Assembly (NCBI GenBank): GCA_963792075.1
Contig: CAWBUW010000011.1
Span: 124,001-188,000 of the forward strand
DNA from: CAWBUW01 sp963792075
GTDB taxonomy: Bacteria; Chloroflexota; Anaerolineae; Anaerolineales; UBA4823
Direction: 5' to 3'
DNA: 64,000 bases
Below are positions 8,780 through 18,867 of this stretch, one piece after another (positions within the stretch are counted from its first letter, which is position 1; each line of letters opens with the position of its first letter). Made by a program: the position numbers and the translations under genes. Below the pieces are notes generated by a model. That model saw only the letters and a program-made list of their open reading frames with translations. It ran no database searches and was not told the DNA's origin.

Positions 8780-9697
8780 GTGAATATGACCCAAGCCTTG
8801 AAAAGACCTGACTCGCTGCGCCAGCAGGACGCCCGTGTGGCCTGGCTGCTGCTGCTGCCTTGCCTGCTGATCCTGCTCGGCGTGCTGCTCTACCCGATCC
8901 TCTCCACCCTGGTGCTGAGCTTCTTGAATGCGCCCACCGGGCTCAACCAAACCCGCACCTTCGTCGGCCTGGGAAATTACATCACGATGATCCGGGACCA
9001 GGCCTTTTGGGAAACGGTTGGGCGCACGCTCTACTTTACCGTAGTATCCGTGGTTCTGGAACTGGTCATCGGGCTGGGCATTGCCCAACTGATTCATTCG
9101 AAGCCCTGGGGTTGGCAGATCCTGCGCTTCTGCCTGATCATCCCCTGGGCGGTGCCGACGATTGTCAATGGCGCTATGTGGCGCTGGATCTATTCGGCAG
9201 ATTTCGGCGCGCTGAACGGCATCCTGCTCCAACTGGGCTTGATCAAGCATTATGTCCCCTGGCTGACATTTCCCAGCATGGCCTTGAACCTGGTCATCCT
9301 GGCGGATATGTGGCACACCATCCCCTTCGTGGGTCTGATCTTGCTTTCTGCGCTGGCAACCCTGCCCATCGAGATGGACGAAACCGCGTCGGTGGATGGC
9401 GCCAATGCCTTTCAACGCTTTTGGTACATCCGCCTGCCGCTGCTGCGCCCGGCGATCCTGGTGGCGCTGATTGTGCGCACCGTGGAGGCCTTCCGCGTCT
9501 TCGATATCGTCTACATCATCACCAACGGCGGCCCGGCGAACTCGACGATTACCATGTCTTATCTGACCTATTTATTCTCGTTTTCGTATGGCAAGCAGGG
9601 CACCGGTGCGGCGCTGGCTTTCCTGATCTCGCTGGTCACCATCGTCATGGCGATCCTGTACATCCGCTTCCTTTACCGGCCAGAGGAGAAACGCTGA
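8780..9697 (+). CDS. Sugar ABC transporter permease (MalF/UgpA type)
   Basis: First inner-membrane permease of the sugar transporter, about 305 residues with six TM segments. The EAA loop that contacts the ATPase is readable: EMDETASVDGANAFQRFWYI RLPLLRPAI. The start is GTG 8780 or ATG 8786; neither has a strong SD because the palindrome occupies the upstream gap, which suggests translation may depend on that structure. The stop overlaps the next gene's start in TGATG, so the two permeases are translationally coupled. Confidence 0.93.
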   Translation: MNMTQALKRPDSLRQQDARVAWLLLLPCLLILLGVLLYPILSTLVLSFLNAPTGLNQTRTFVGLGNYITMIRDQAFWETVGRTLYFTVVSVVLELVIGLGIAQLIHSKPWGWQILRFCLIIPWAVPTIVNGAMWRWIYSADFGALNGILLQLGLIKHYVPWLTFPSMALNLVILADMWHTIPFVGLILLSALATLPIEMDETASVDGANAFQRFWYIRLPLLRPAILVALIVRTVEAFRVFDIVYIITNGGPANSTITMSYLTYLFSFSYGKQGTGAALAFLISLVTIVMAILYIRFLYRPEEKR

Positions 9698-10554
9698 TGT
9701 CTACCCGGAAATTTTTCAATAAACTAGGGCTGACCCTCCTGACCATCCCGGTTTACCTGTTCATCCTCCTGCCGGTGCTGTGGCTGTTCAGCGCCAGCCT
9801 GTCCACCCAGGTGGAGCTTTTTACCGTTCCCCCGCACTGGATTCCCCAACACCCCACCCTGCAGAACTACCTGGATATTTTGCTCCCCAGCCAGGCGGCC
9901 AGCTCGGTGCCGCGTACTTTCGGGGTTGCGCTGCTGAACTCGATCAAGGTTGCGAGCGCAGTCACCCTGATCAGCCTGCTCTTCGGCAGCTTCGCAGCTT
10001 ACGCGCTGGTGCGCATCCCGTTCAAACACGCCCGCACGATCCAATTGGGCATCCTGGGCACGCGCATGATCCCGGAAGTGTCGCTGGTCATCCCCTTGTT
10101 CATCCTGGCTTCCAGCCTGCAGTTGATCAACAAGCCCATCGTGCTGATCATTTCGTACCTGAGCTTTTCGCTGCCTTATTCGATCTGGCTGATGGCTGCG
10201 TTTTACGAATCGGTGCCGGTCGAATTGGAGGATGCCGCCCGTATCGATGGCTGCGGCCGTTTGGGCATCCTCTTCCGCATCGTGATGCCCATCTCCGTGT
10301 CCGGGCTGATCTCCACGGCTATGTTCGTCTTCCTGGTGGCCTGGGATGAATTCTTCTACGCCCTCATCTTCACCAGCACCCTCGCCGCCAAGACCGCCCC
10401 GGTAGCCATTGCCGAGTTCGTCGGGCGCTACGCGGTCAACGTCACCGGCATGATGGCCGGCGGTCTCCTGGCGGCCTTGCCCCCCGTGATCCTGGCCCTG
10501 ATCTTCCAGCGCTACATCGTCAGCGGCCTCACCGCCGGCGCGGTGAAAGGGTGA
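9697..10554 (+). CDS. Sugar ABC transporter permease (MalG/UgpE type)
   Basis: Second permease, 285 residues with six TM segments. It has the EAA motif PVELEDAARIDGCGRLGILF and the typical C-terminal QRYIVSGLTAGAVKG. ATG 9697 overlaps the stop of the preceding permease, preceded by AGAGGAGAAACGC. Together with the binding protein it makes a complete import unit except for the ATPase. Tandem 127-bp repeats begin nine bases after the stop. Confidence 0.94.
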   Translation: MSTRKFFNKLGLTLLTIPVYLFILLPVLWLFSASLSTQVELFTVPPHWIPQHPTLQNYLDILLPSQAASSVPRTFGVALLNSIKVASAVTLISLLFGSFAAYALVRIPFKHARTIQLGILGTRMIPEVSLVIPLFILASSLQLINKPIVLIISYLSFSLPYSIWLMAAFYESVPVELEDAARIDGCGRLGILFRIVMPISVSGLISTAMFVFLVAWDEFFYALIFTSTLAAKTAPVAIAEFVGRYAVNVTGMMAGGLLAALPPVILALIFQRYIVSGLTAGAVKG

Positions 10555-10562
10555 GTGCCCCC

Positions 10563-11030
10563 CTGCCTCACCCCTCCGCGCAACATTCTCGTATTTAACG
10601 CAAAGACGCAAGGTCGCAAAGAAAACCTCTTATCTTCCCTTCGCGCCTTCGCGCCTTAGCGCCTTTGCGTCAAGACTCCAACATCTTCAACTGCCTCACC
10701 CCTCTGCGCACCACCTCGTTTTTACGCAAAGACGCAAGGTCGCAAAGATAACCTCTTATCTTCCCTTCGCGCCTTCGCGCCTTAGCGCCTTTGCGTCAAG
10801 ACTCCAACATCTTCAACTGCCTCACTCCTCTGCACACCATTCTCGTTTTTACGCAAAGACGCAAGGTCGCAAAGAAAACCTCTTATCTTCCCTTTGCGCC
10901 TTCGCGCCTTAGCGCCTTTGCGTCAGAACTCCAACATCTTCAACTGCCTCACCCCTCCGCGCACCATTCTCGTTTTTACGCAAAGACGCAAGGTCGCAAA
11001 GAAAACCTCTTATCTTCCCTTCGTTTTTCC
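10563..11030. repeat. Tandem array of 126-128 bp repeat units (3.7 copies)
   Basis: Units begin at 10563, 10691, 10817 and 10944; the last is cut short near 11030. Each has ctgcctcacccctc, then acgcaaagacgcaaggtcgc, then a right part ending gcgcctttgcgtcaagactc. The left and right parts are imperfect inverted repeats, so each unit can fold into a stem-loop. The same unit occurs inverted at 20035-20222. No gene is visible in 10555-11077. The array runs directly up to the GxxExxY gene. Confidence 0.93.
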
Positions 11031-11077
11031 CACTCAGGGTTACAATTAATCTATTCCAAACCTCGAAAGGTGCTCCC

Positions 11078-11461
11078 ATGAACGAAAATGAAATCAGCAA
11101 AATCATCATCGAAGCCGCAATCGAAGCTCACCGTACCTTGGGAGGACCTGGCTTACTCGAAAGTGTCTACGAAGAAGCCACTGCCTGGGAACTGACCCAG
11201 CGCGGCCTGGTCGTCCGGCGACAAGTTGATATTCCAATCCTCTATAAAAGCCAACATCTCACCACCCCTCTCCGGTTAGATATGCTGGTCAATGACCTGG
11301 TAATCGTTGAATGCAAAGCATCCACCAACTACAATCCCGTCTTCGAAGCCCAGGTACTGACATACTTACGCCTGACCAATCTCAGACTGGGCCTGCTGAT
11401 CAACTTTGGCGAACGACTGGTGAAAAATGGCATCCGCCGCGTAGTTAACGGCCTCGCCTAA
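11078..11461 (+). CDS. GxxExxY family protein (predicted PD-(D/E)XK nuclease fold)
   Basis: 127-residue cytoplasmic protein of the GxxExxY family. The name-giving motif is at residues 25-31 (GLLESVY) and the nuclease-like residues are D68 in RLDMLV and E78-x-K80 in VECKA, the pattern of PD-(D/E)XK folds. Length is normal. ATG 11078 has AGGTGCTCCC upstream. The function is not established for the family. The gene abuts a tandem array of palindromic repeats on its 5' side and a short GC-rich hairpin (11471-11492) on its 3' side, which makes a role in repeat DNA processing worth testing. Confidence 0.9.
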   Translation: MNENEISKIIIEAAIEAHRTLGGPGLLESVYEEATAWELTQRGLVVRRQVDIPILYKSQHLTTPLRLDMLVNDLVIVECKASTNYNPVFEAQVLTYLRLTNLRLGLLINFGERLVKNGIRRVVNGLA

Positions 11462-11590
11462 GAAGTCATGGACGCGGCTGCGTGGCCGCGTTCACCCCTA
11501 CCCAAACCCCCCACTTTCTGATATACTAACTAGTCACCATCGCCGACCTCGGCCCTTGCCGGGGTCTTTCTTGTGTTTATGTTTGGAGGG

Positions 11591-11696
11591 TGTCCAAAAA
11601 GACGAAAACAAGGAGAAAATATACGTACCTGTGGGGATGGTGCGAAGCACCCCCACAGGTACGTATAAATTTTCTTCCTTTGTTTCTTTTTGGACA
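11591..11696. repeat. Palindromic interspersed element, copy B
   Basis: Same element as at 1323-1430 and 41237-41345: arms beginning tgtccaaaaagacgaaaaca, central stem ACGTACCTGTGGGG/CCCCACAGGTACGT with a variable tip. It ends 24 bases before the typA start, so it lies in the typA leader. Confidence 0.88.
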
Positions 11697-11719
11697 CCCC
11701 CCCAATTGAAGGAAAGATT

Positions 11720-13577
<1,858 letters not shown>

Positions 13578-13585
13578 AGAAGAAG

Positions 13586-13626
13586 AAGAAGACCCTAAAG
13601 GTTTTAAAAACCTTTAGGGTCTTCTT
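13586..13626. terminator. Bidirectional terminator between typA and treS
   Basis: AAGAAGACCCTAAAGGTTTT pairs with AAAACCTTTAGGGTCTTCTT around a single A. The convergent genes end on either side (typA 13577, treS 13625) and A/T-rich flanks give a U-run in both directions. The hairpin supplies the first two bases of the treS stop codon region. It shares the CCCTAAAGG core with the structure at 21394-21439. Confidence 0.85.
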
Positions 13627-15202
13627 ATATAATAAGCCAGCGGTATTCATAGGGCTTTAATACAAGCCCATCCAACGCCACCGCTTCGCCGCTAAACCCA
13701 TCCCGCGCCGCGCCCTCCGCCAGCGGCTGCACCCGCACCCGCTGCGGCTGGTCGCTCAGGTTGTTCAAGACCAGCACCCGGTCATCCTGGTGCTTGCGGC
13801 AGTAAGCCGCGACCGCACTCGTCCCCACGTCGATCCATTCGAACGATCCCCGGCCAAAAGCAGGGTGCTTCTTGCGCAGGGCGATCATGCGCTCCAGCGT
13901 GCGGTACAGCGAGCCTGGGTCGGCCTGCTGCGCGGCGGCATTGACGCGCTGCGGGCTGTATTCGTCCTCCAGCAGCGGTGCGAATGGCTCCACTGCGCTG
14001 AAACCGGCGTGCTCTGTGGCGTCCCACTGCATGGGCGTGCGCACGCCGTTGCGGTCGTCCAGCCAGATGTTGTCGCCCATGCCGATCTCATCGCCGTAGT
14101 AAATGATCGGCGAGCCGGGCAGGGTGAACAAAATGGAATCGGCCAGCTCGATCTTGCGCTGGTCGTTGTCCAGCAGCGGCGCCAGGCGCCGCCGGATGCC
14201 CAGGTTGAGGCGCATGCGCGGCTCGGGCGCGTACTTCTCCCACATCCACTGGCGCTCGAAAGGCGTCACCATCTCCAGAGTCAGCTCGTCGTGGTTGCGC
14301 AGGAAGGTGCACCACTGGCAGTTCTCGGGGATGGCGGGCGTGCGCTCCAGCATCTCGCGCATATCCTCCACCCGCCCGCGCTTGATCGACATATAGATAC
14401 GCGGCATGATCGGGAAGTGAAAGCCCATGTGGAACTCGTCGCCCTCGCCAAAGTACGCCCGCACGTCTTCAGGCCACTGGTTGGCCTCGCACAACAGGAT
14501 ACGCCCGGGGTAATTTTTATCAATGAAAGCGCGCAGCTTTTTGAGATAAGCGTGCGTCTCAGGCAGGTTCTCGCAGTTGGTGCCTTCGCGCTCGAACAGG
14601 TACGGCACCGCGTCGGCGCGGAAGCCGTCCACGCCCAGCTCCAGCCAGAAGCGCACCACGTTCAACATCTCCTCCTGCACGCGCGGGTTGTCGAAGTTCA
14701 GGTCGGGCTGCGAGGCGTAGAAGCGGTGCCAGTAATACTGGCCTCCACGTTCGTCCCAGGTCCAGTTCGAGGGTTCGGTATCCAGAAAGATAATGCGCGC
14801 TCCCTGGAATGCCTGGTCGCTGTCGCTCCAGACGTAATAATCGCGGTAAGGGGAATTGCGGTCGGCGCGCGCTGCCTGGAACCAGGGGTGCGCCTCGGAG
14901 GTATGGTTCAAAACCAGGTCGGTGATGACGCGGATGCCGCGCCGGTGTGCGGCATCGACCAGCGCTATGAAGTCATCCAGGTCCCCGAAGATCTCCGCCA
15001 CGTTGTAATAGTCGGCGATATCGTAGCCGTCGTCGTTCCAGGGCGAGGGATAGATGGGCATGAGCCAGATGCAGTCCACGCCCAGGTTCTGCAGGTAATC
15101 CAGCTTTTCGGTGACCCCGCGCAGGTCGCCATGCCCGTCGCCGTTGCTGTCTTTGAAGGCGCGCACGGAGATTTGATAAAAGACCGCGTCTTTATACCAC
15201 AT
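13625..15202 (-). CDS. treS: GH13 enzyme of the trehalose synthase type
   Basis: Alpha-amylase-superfamily enzyme, 525 residues, closest in motif content to trehalose synthase (maltose to trehalose interconversion). It opens with MWYKDAVFYQISVRAFKDSN, a TreS hallmark. Conserved region I is DLVLNHTS, the nucleophile lies in GFRADAVPY, the acid/base in LLCEANQW and the transition-state Asp in FLRNHDELTLEMVT. The later segment PGSPIIYYGDEIGMGDNIWL is also TreS-like. No maltokinase domain is fused. The start is ATG 15202, 5 bases after the aglG-type stop, so it belongs to the alpha-glucoside operon. Role inferred: processing of imported maltose or trehalose. Confidence 0.88.
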   Translation of the reverse strand: MWYKDAVFYQISVRAFKDSNGDGHGDLRGVTEKLDYLQNLGVDCIWLMPIYPSPWNDDGYDIADYYNVAEIFGDLDDFIALVDAAHRRGIRVITDLVLNHTSEAHPWFQAARADRNSPYRDYYVWSDSDQAFQGARIIFLDTEPSNWTWDERGGQYYWHRFYASQPDLNFDNPRVQEEMLNVVRFWLELGVDGFRADAVPYLFEREGTNCENLPETHAYLKKLRAFIDKNYPGRILLCEANQWPEDVRAYFGEGDEFHMGFHFPIMPRIYMSIKRGRVEDMREMLERTPAIPENCQWCTFLRNHDELTLEMVTPFERQWMWEKYAPEPRMRLNLGIRRRLAPLLDNDQRKIELADSILFTLPGSPIIYYGDEIGMGDNIWLDDRNGVRTPMQWDATEHAGFSAVEPFAPLLEDEYSPQRVNAAAQQADPGSLYRTLERMIALRKKHPAFGRGSFEWIDVGTSAVAAYCRKHQDDRVLVLNNLSDQPQRVRVQPLAEGAARDGFSGEAVALDGLVLKPYEYRWLII

Positions 15203-15207
15203 CCAGA

Positions 15208-16393
15208 TCAGCCTTTGACTGCGCCTGCCAGCATGCCGCGCACGAAATAACGCTGCAGGGCAAAGAACACGATCATCGGCAGCAGCATGGATAAAAACGC
15301 CGAGGCGGTAAGCAGATGCCAGCCTGCGCCCAACGAGGTGACCATGTTGCTGATCTGGTAAGTCATCACCGGCGTCGTGCCGCCCAGGAAGACCAGAGCT
15401 ACCAGCAGGTCGTTCCACACCCACAGGAACTGGAAGATGCCCAGCGAGGCAATTGCGGGCATCGCCATCGGGATGACCAGCTTATGGAACGCCGTCCAGT
15501 GCGAGGCGCCATCCAGATAAGCCGCCTCGAACAGCTCCTTGGGCAGCGAGCCGAGGAAGTTGCGCATCAGGTAAATGGCGTAGGGCATGCCGAACCCGGT
15601 ATGGAACAGCCACACGCCCAGGAAGGTGCCGTTCAGCCCCAACTGCGCGTACAGGCGGGAGATGGGCACCAGCGTCATCTGCAGCGGCACCACCTGCAAG
15701 CCCACCAGGATGGCGAAGAGCAGGAAGCGTCCCTTGAAATGCAGCCAGGCAAAGGCATACCCTGCAAAGGCAGCGAATAAGATCGGCAGGATCGTCGCCG
15801 GGATGGTGACCATCAGGCTGTTGAGGAAAGCGCGTCCCATGCCGCGCGGGTTGAGCAGGTCCGCTGCGCTGCACTTCAGGTCCAGCGACTGCACCCCTGC
15901 GGCGCAGTCTTCCTGGTAGCTCTTGGTGCCCCGGTAGCCGACCAGCGCGTCCACGTAGTTGCTGAGGGTGAAGCGCGGCGAAGCTTCGATGCCGGCGAGG
16001 CGCCGGATATGCACGGCAATGTCTGCCGCGGCCTGGTCACTCGGAACAGGCGCACCCGCCAGGTGGGGCTGGCCATTATATTCATTTGCGAAGGCCTTCA
16101 AGAGCTGCAGTGAGCGGGGGAATTTGCCCACCAGCGCCGGGTCGGAAAGGTCGGCCTTCGCCAGGGTTTTGCCATCTGCGCCATGACAGGAAGCACAGGC
16201 GGCTTTATATTCAGCGCTGCCGCGCGGCGCAGACCAGGCCGTCCACCAGCCGGTGGCGTTTACGTCCTGCACCGGCCGCAGGGAGGTGATCAGCAGCCCC
16301 AGGGTTGGGACGACCCACACCAGCAGCGTGAAGAGGATCACCACGTGAAGTCGGAAGCCGGCCGAAAAAATTGTTGATACGTTCCCGGTTCAT
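15208..16393 (-). CDS. aglG: AglG-type alpha-glucoside ABC permease with cytochrome-c-like insert (frameshift at N-terminus)
   Basis: Second permease of the alpha-glucoside transporter. The upstream permease ends in ATGA, placing this start at 16393 (MNRERINN); one extra T in the run at 16365-16370 breaks the frame before TM1 (VVILFTLLVWVVPTLGLLI). After TM1 comes WWTAW, then about 85 residues absent from ordinary permeases: AEYKAACASCHGADG (CxxCH heme-attachment motif, histidine codon 16183-16185) and a C-terminal AAADIAVHIRRLAG helix typical of class I cytochromes c. The permease then resumes at FTLSNYVDALVGYRG, with EAA loop KELFEAAYLDGASHW and QRYFVRGMLAGAVKG. AglG proteins of other bacteria carry an unrelated insert at this same loop. 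No distal Met ligand is obvious. Confidence 0.88.
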
Positions 16394-17352
16394 CGGATCG
16401 CCTCCTGCTCTGCAAAGCGGCGGATATTATAGTAGATAAATGGGATGATCGCCACGATAAGCACCACCGCCACGGCCGTGCCCCGGCCGACGTTGAAGTT
16501 GATGTACATTTCGGTGTACATGCGGTTCGCAATCACGTCCGTGCCAAAATTACCGCCGGTCATCACGTAGACGATGTCGAACAGCTTCAAGACGTTGATC
16601 ACCATCGTGGTGATTACCACCAGGATGGTCGGCATGATCAGCGGAACCATGATCTTGCCGAAGATGGTCCATTCGTTGGCTCCGTCCACCCGCGCCGCCT
16701 CCAGCAGCTCAACGGGTACCGACTTCAACGCCGCCGAGAGGATGGTCATACAAAAGCCCGTCCAGATCCACACGCCCACCACGATCAGGGCGATGGTGTT
16801 GACGTTCGGAGTGGACATCCAGGCGACGGGCTCCAGGCCCACCGCTTTCAAGATGGCGTTGAGCAAGCCGATCTGCACCTGCTTGGTGCCATAATTGTAA
16901 ACGAACTTCCAAATGATGCCCGCGCCGACAAAGGAGATCGCCATGGGCATGAAGATGATCGCTTTGGCCAGCGCCTCGTATTTCACCCGGTCGGCCAACA
17001 CCGCAAAGGCCAGCCCGATGCCCACGGTCCCGGCGGTCATCAGGATCATCCATTTGATGTTGTTGCCAAAGGAAGAGGCCCAGAAAGACCGCCACACCGC
17101 TGAGGGCGAGCTGAAATCGAGCTCTGCAGTCAGCGCGTAATGGTAGTTCTCGAAGACCCCCCAGCAAGATTTTCCTTCCACGCACATGGTCGCAGCCGAG
17201 GCGGTGTCGTCTTTATTCCGAAAGCTCAGCCCGACGGTCTGGGTCATCGGGTAGACGATGAAGAAAGTCATCACGAGAAGCGCCGGCAGCAGGTACAGCC
17301 ACGGAGCCCACTTTCCCTGCTGCATGATCCGAGGGATATCTTGCGAAGCCAT
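16390..17352 (-). CDS. aglF: Alpha-glucoside ABC permease (AglF/MalF type)
   Basis: First permease of the alpha-glucoside transporter, 320 residues with six TM segments. An unusually long first extracytoplasmic loop holds two cysteines (TMCVEGKSCWGVFENY). The EAA loop is PVELLEAARVDGANEWTIFG KIMVPLI. The start at 17352 (MASQDIPRIMQQ) is chosen because AGGAGGTGTGT lies at ideal spacing; an upstream in-frame ATG overlaps the hairpin. The stop overlaps the next permease start (ATGA). No ATPase gene is adjacent. Confidence 0.92.
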   Translation of the reverse strand: MASQDIPRIMQQGKWAPWLYLLPALLVMTFFIVYPMTQTVGLSFRNKDDTASAATMCVEGKSCWGVFENYHYALTAELDFSSPSAVWRSFWASSFGNNIKWMILMTAGTVGIGLAFAVLADRVKYEALAKAIIFMPMAISFVGAGIIWKFVYNYGTKQVQIGLLNAILKAVGLEPVAWMSTPNVNTIALIVVGVWIWTGFCMTILSAALKSVPVELLEAARVDGANEWTIFGKIMVPLIMPTILVVITTMVINVLKLFDIVYVMTGGNFGTDVIANRMYTEMYINFNVGRGTAVAVVLIVAIIPFIYYNIRRFAEQEAIR

Positions 17353-17372
17353 ACACACCTCCTGGAAGATCG

Positions 17373-17410
17373 AGGTGTTCAACTCCCCAGGAGCGGGGAG
17401 TTGAACACCT
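17373..17410. repeat. Hairpin between binding-protein and permease genes of the alpha-glucoside operon
   Basis: Perfect 16-bp stem (AGGTGTTCAACTCCCC/GGGGAGTTGAACACCT) with a 6-base loop, starting 13 bases beyond the binding-protein stop. On the minus strand it is preceded by TTAAAA-like sequence and followed by the permease SD, so it is not a classical terminator. Confidence 0.88.
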
Positions 17411-17423
17411 TTTTAAGAGGAGA

Positions 17424-18725
17424 TTACTTCTTCAGAGCTGCCGCCTGCACTGCTGCCGCTTCTGATAAAGCCTTGTCGAGATCGCCGCCATTGAGGTAAT
17501 CTACAATGGCTTTCCACTCGGCGTTGCCAAAGCCGCCGGGGATGGAATCGCCGATGTCGGGGGTGAAGCCCTGCGTGGCATAGAAGGCGGCGGCCTTCTT
17601 CACCAGCGAAGGATCGGTGTAATTGCCGGCCGCGCCTTTGTTCGGGGACAGGTCAAAGCCCGCCTTGGCCCAGGCCGCGCCGCCCTCGGGGGAGGACAGG
17701 AAAGTGACCAGCGCTTTGACTGCCGGCTTGTCGCTGAAGGCCATCATCCAGTCCGAACCGCCCTGCAGACCCTTGGCGCCGGGGACGACGAAGAAATCGT
17801 AATCCACGCCAAACTTCAGGCTGGGGAACTGCTTGAGGATTTCGCCACCTGCAAAACCGGACTGCTTGACCATCATCGCTTCCGCGGGGTCAGAGAAGGG
17901 TTTGTAAATGGCTGCTGCGAAGCCGGTGCTCAGCGTGCCCTGCGCGCCGCCAACGGTGTATTTCGGATCCGAGGCCCATTTTCCGTAGGTTTCGTAAGCC
18001 TGCTTGACGCCAGGATCGTTATAAGCGACGCTGCCATCGATCAGGCCCATCACAAACGCCGGTCCCTGCTGTACCAGCATGATATCCTGGATGAAGTCCG
18101 AGCCGGTCCAGCCAGTGGCATCACCGGACTCCATGCCCATGCTCCAGGGCACCTTACCATCCGCAACCATCTTTTCCACCAGGGCATCCAGCTCATCCCA
18201 GGTGGTAGGCACTTTGTAACCCAGCGTCTCGAAGTTGGCCGGGTTGTACCAGATGATGGTCTTGATGTCGGATTTCACCGGCAGGCCGAGCCACTTACCC
18301 TCGATAATCCCTGAATCGACTGCACCGGGGATGTAAGCAGCCTGGGTAGCGCCGAGGGAATCCATCGTTTTCAATTTATCCTTGTACTGCAGGATTTGGG
18401 TCACATTCCAAAAGGCAATGTCTGGGGGTGTGCCGGCCTGCACGCGCGTGTCCAGCAGAGCCTGGTCACGGGTGGATTCGGGCTTGAGCACGATGCCACA
18501 CTGGTCCACCAGCGGCTGCAAGATCTGGTTCAGGCGTTCTTCTTCCTGTCCCGACCACTGGTAGAGCATGCTGATTTCATCACCGGCTTTAGCGCCCTGG
18601 CACATCGCGGGCTGGGCCTTGGGGGCCTCGGTCGCGACGGCGGTCGGGGTCGCTTTCGGCGCACAGGCAGCCAGCACAAAAGAAGCTACCAGCAGCACCG
18701 TAATAATCTTTGTAAACTTGGACAT
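17424..18725 (-). CDS. aglE: Alpha-glucoside ABC transporter substrate-binding lipoprotein (AglE type)
   Basis: Carbohydrate-binding lipoprotein, about 433 residues. Two in-frame ATGs lie at 18731 and 18725; GGAGG at 18733-18737 sits 7 bases before the second, so MSKFTKIITV is the better start. The lipobox is LAAC, followed by a Thr/Ala/Pro-rich linker. Core segments include LYQWSGQEEERLNQILQPLV and WLGLPVKSDIKTIIWYNPAN, as in alpha-glucoside and UgpB-type binding proteins. It heads the operon binding protein, aglF, aglG, treS and lies downstream of a LacI regulator on the same strand. Confidence 0.92.
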   Translation of the reverse strand: MSKFTKIITVLLVASFVLAACAPKATPTAVATEAPKAQPAMCQGAKAGDEISMLYQWSGQEEERLNQILQPLVDQCGIVLKPESTRDQALLDTRVQAGTPPDIAFWNVTQILQYKDKLKTMDSLGATQAAYIPGAVDSGIIEGKWLGLPVKSDIKTIIWYNPANFETLGYKVPTTWDELDALVEKMVADGKVPWSMGMESGDATGWTGSDFIQDIMLVQQGPAFVMGLIDGSVAYNDPGVKQAYETYGKWASDPKYTVGGAQGTLSTGFAAAIYKPFSDPAEAMMVKQSGFAGGEILKQFPSLKFGVDYDFFVVPGAKGLQGGSDWMMAFSDKPAVKALVTFLSSPEGGAAWAKAGFDLSPNKGAAGNYTDPSLVKKAAAFYATQGFTPDIGDSIPGGFGNAEWKAIVDYLNGGDLDKALSEAAAVQAAALKK

Positions 18726-18867
18726 CTTCATCCTCCACTAGAATTTTATTGGGTTAGGTAAAGCTTGTGTTCCATTTCGAGCTTCAGAAAAAACCGAGTG
18801 GTTCCGAGGCAGACCTCCTTTCCGATCATCGCTGAGGTAAGCGCCGCCCGAGCCGGGCCGGCGCAAT

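Noticed and set aside
10563..11030. Tandem repeats considered as a CRISPR array
   Set aside because: The whole 127-bp unit repeats with no unique spacers, and no cas genes are present.
11078..11461. GxxExxY gene as a restriction or toxin-antitoxin component
   Set aside because: No methylase, specificity subunit or antitoxin lies nearby; only the repeat association is supported.
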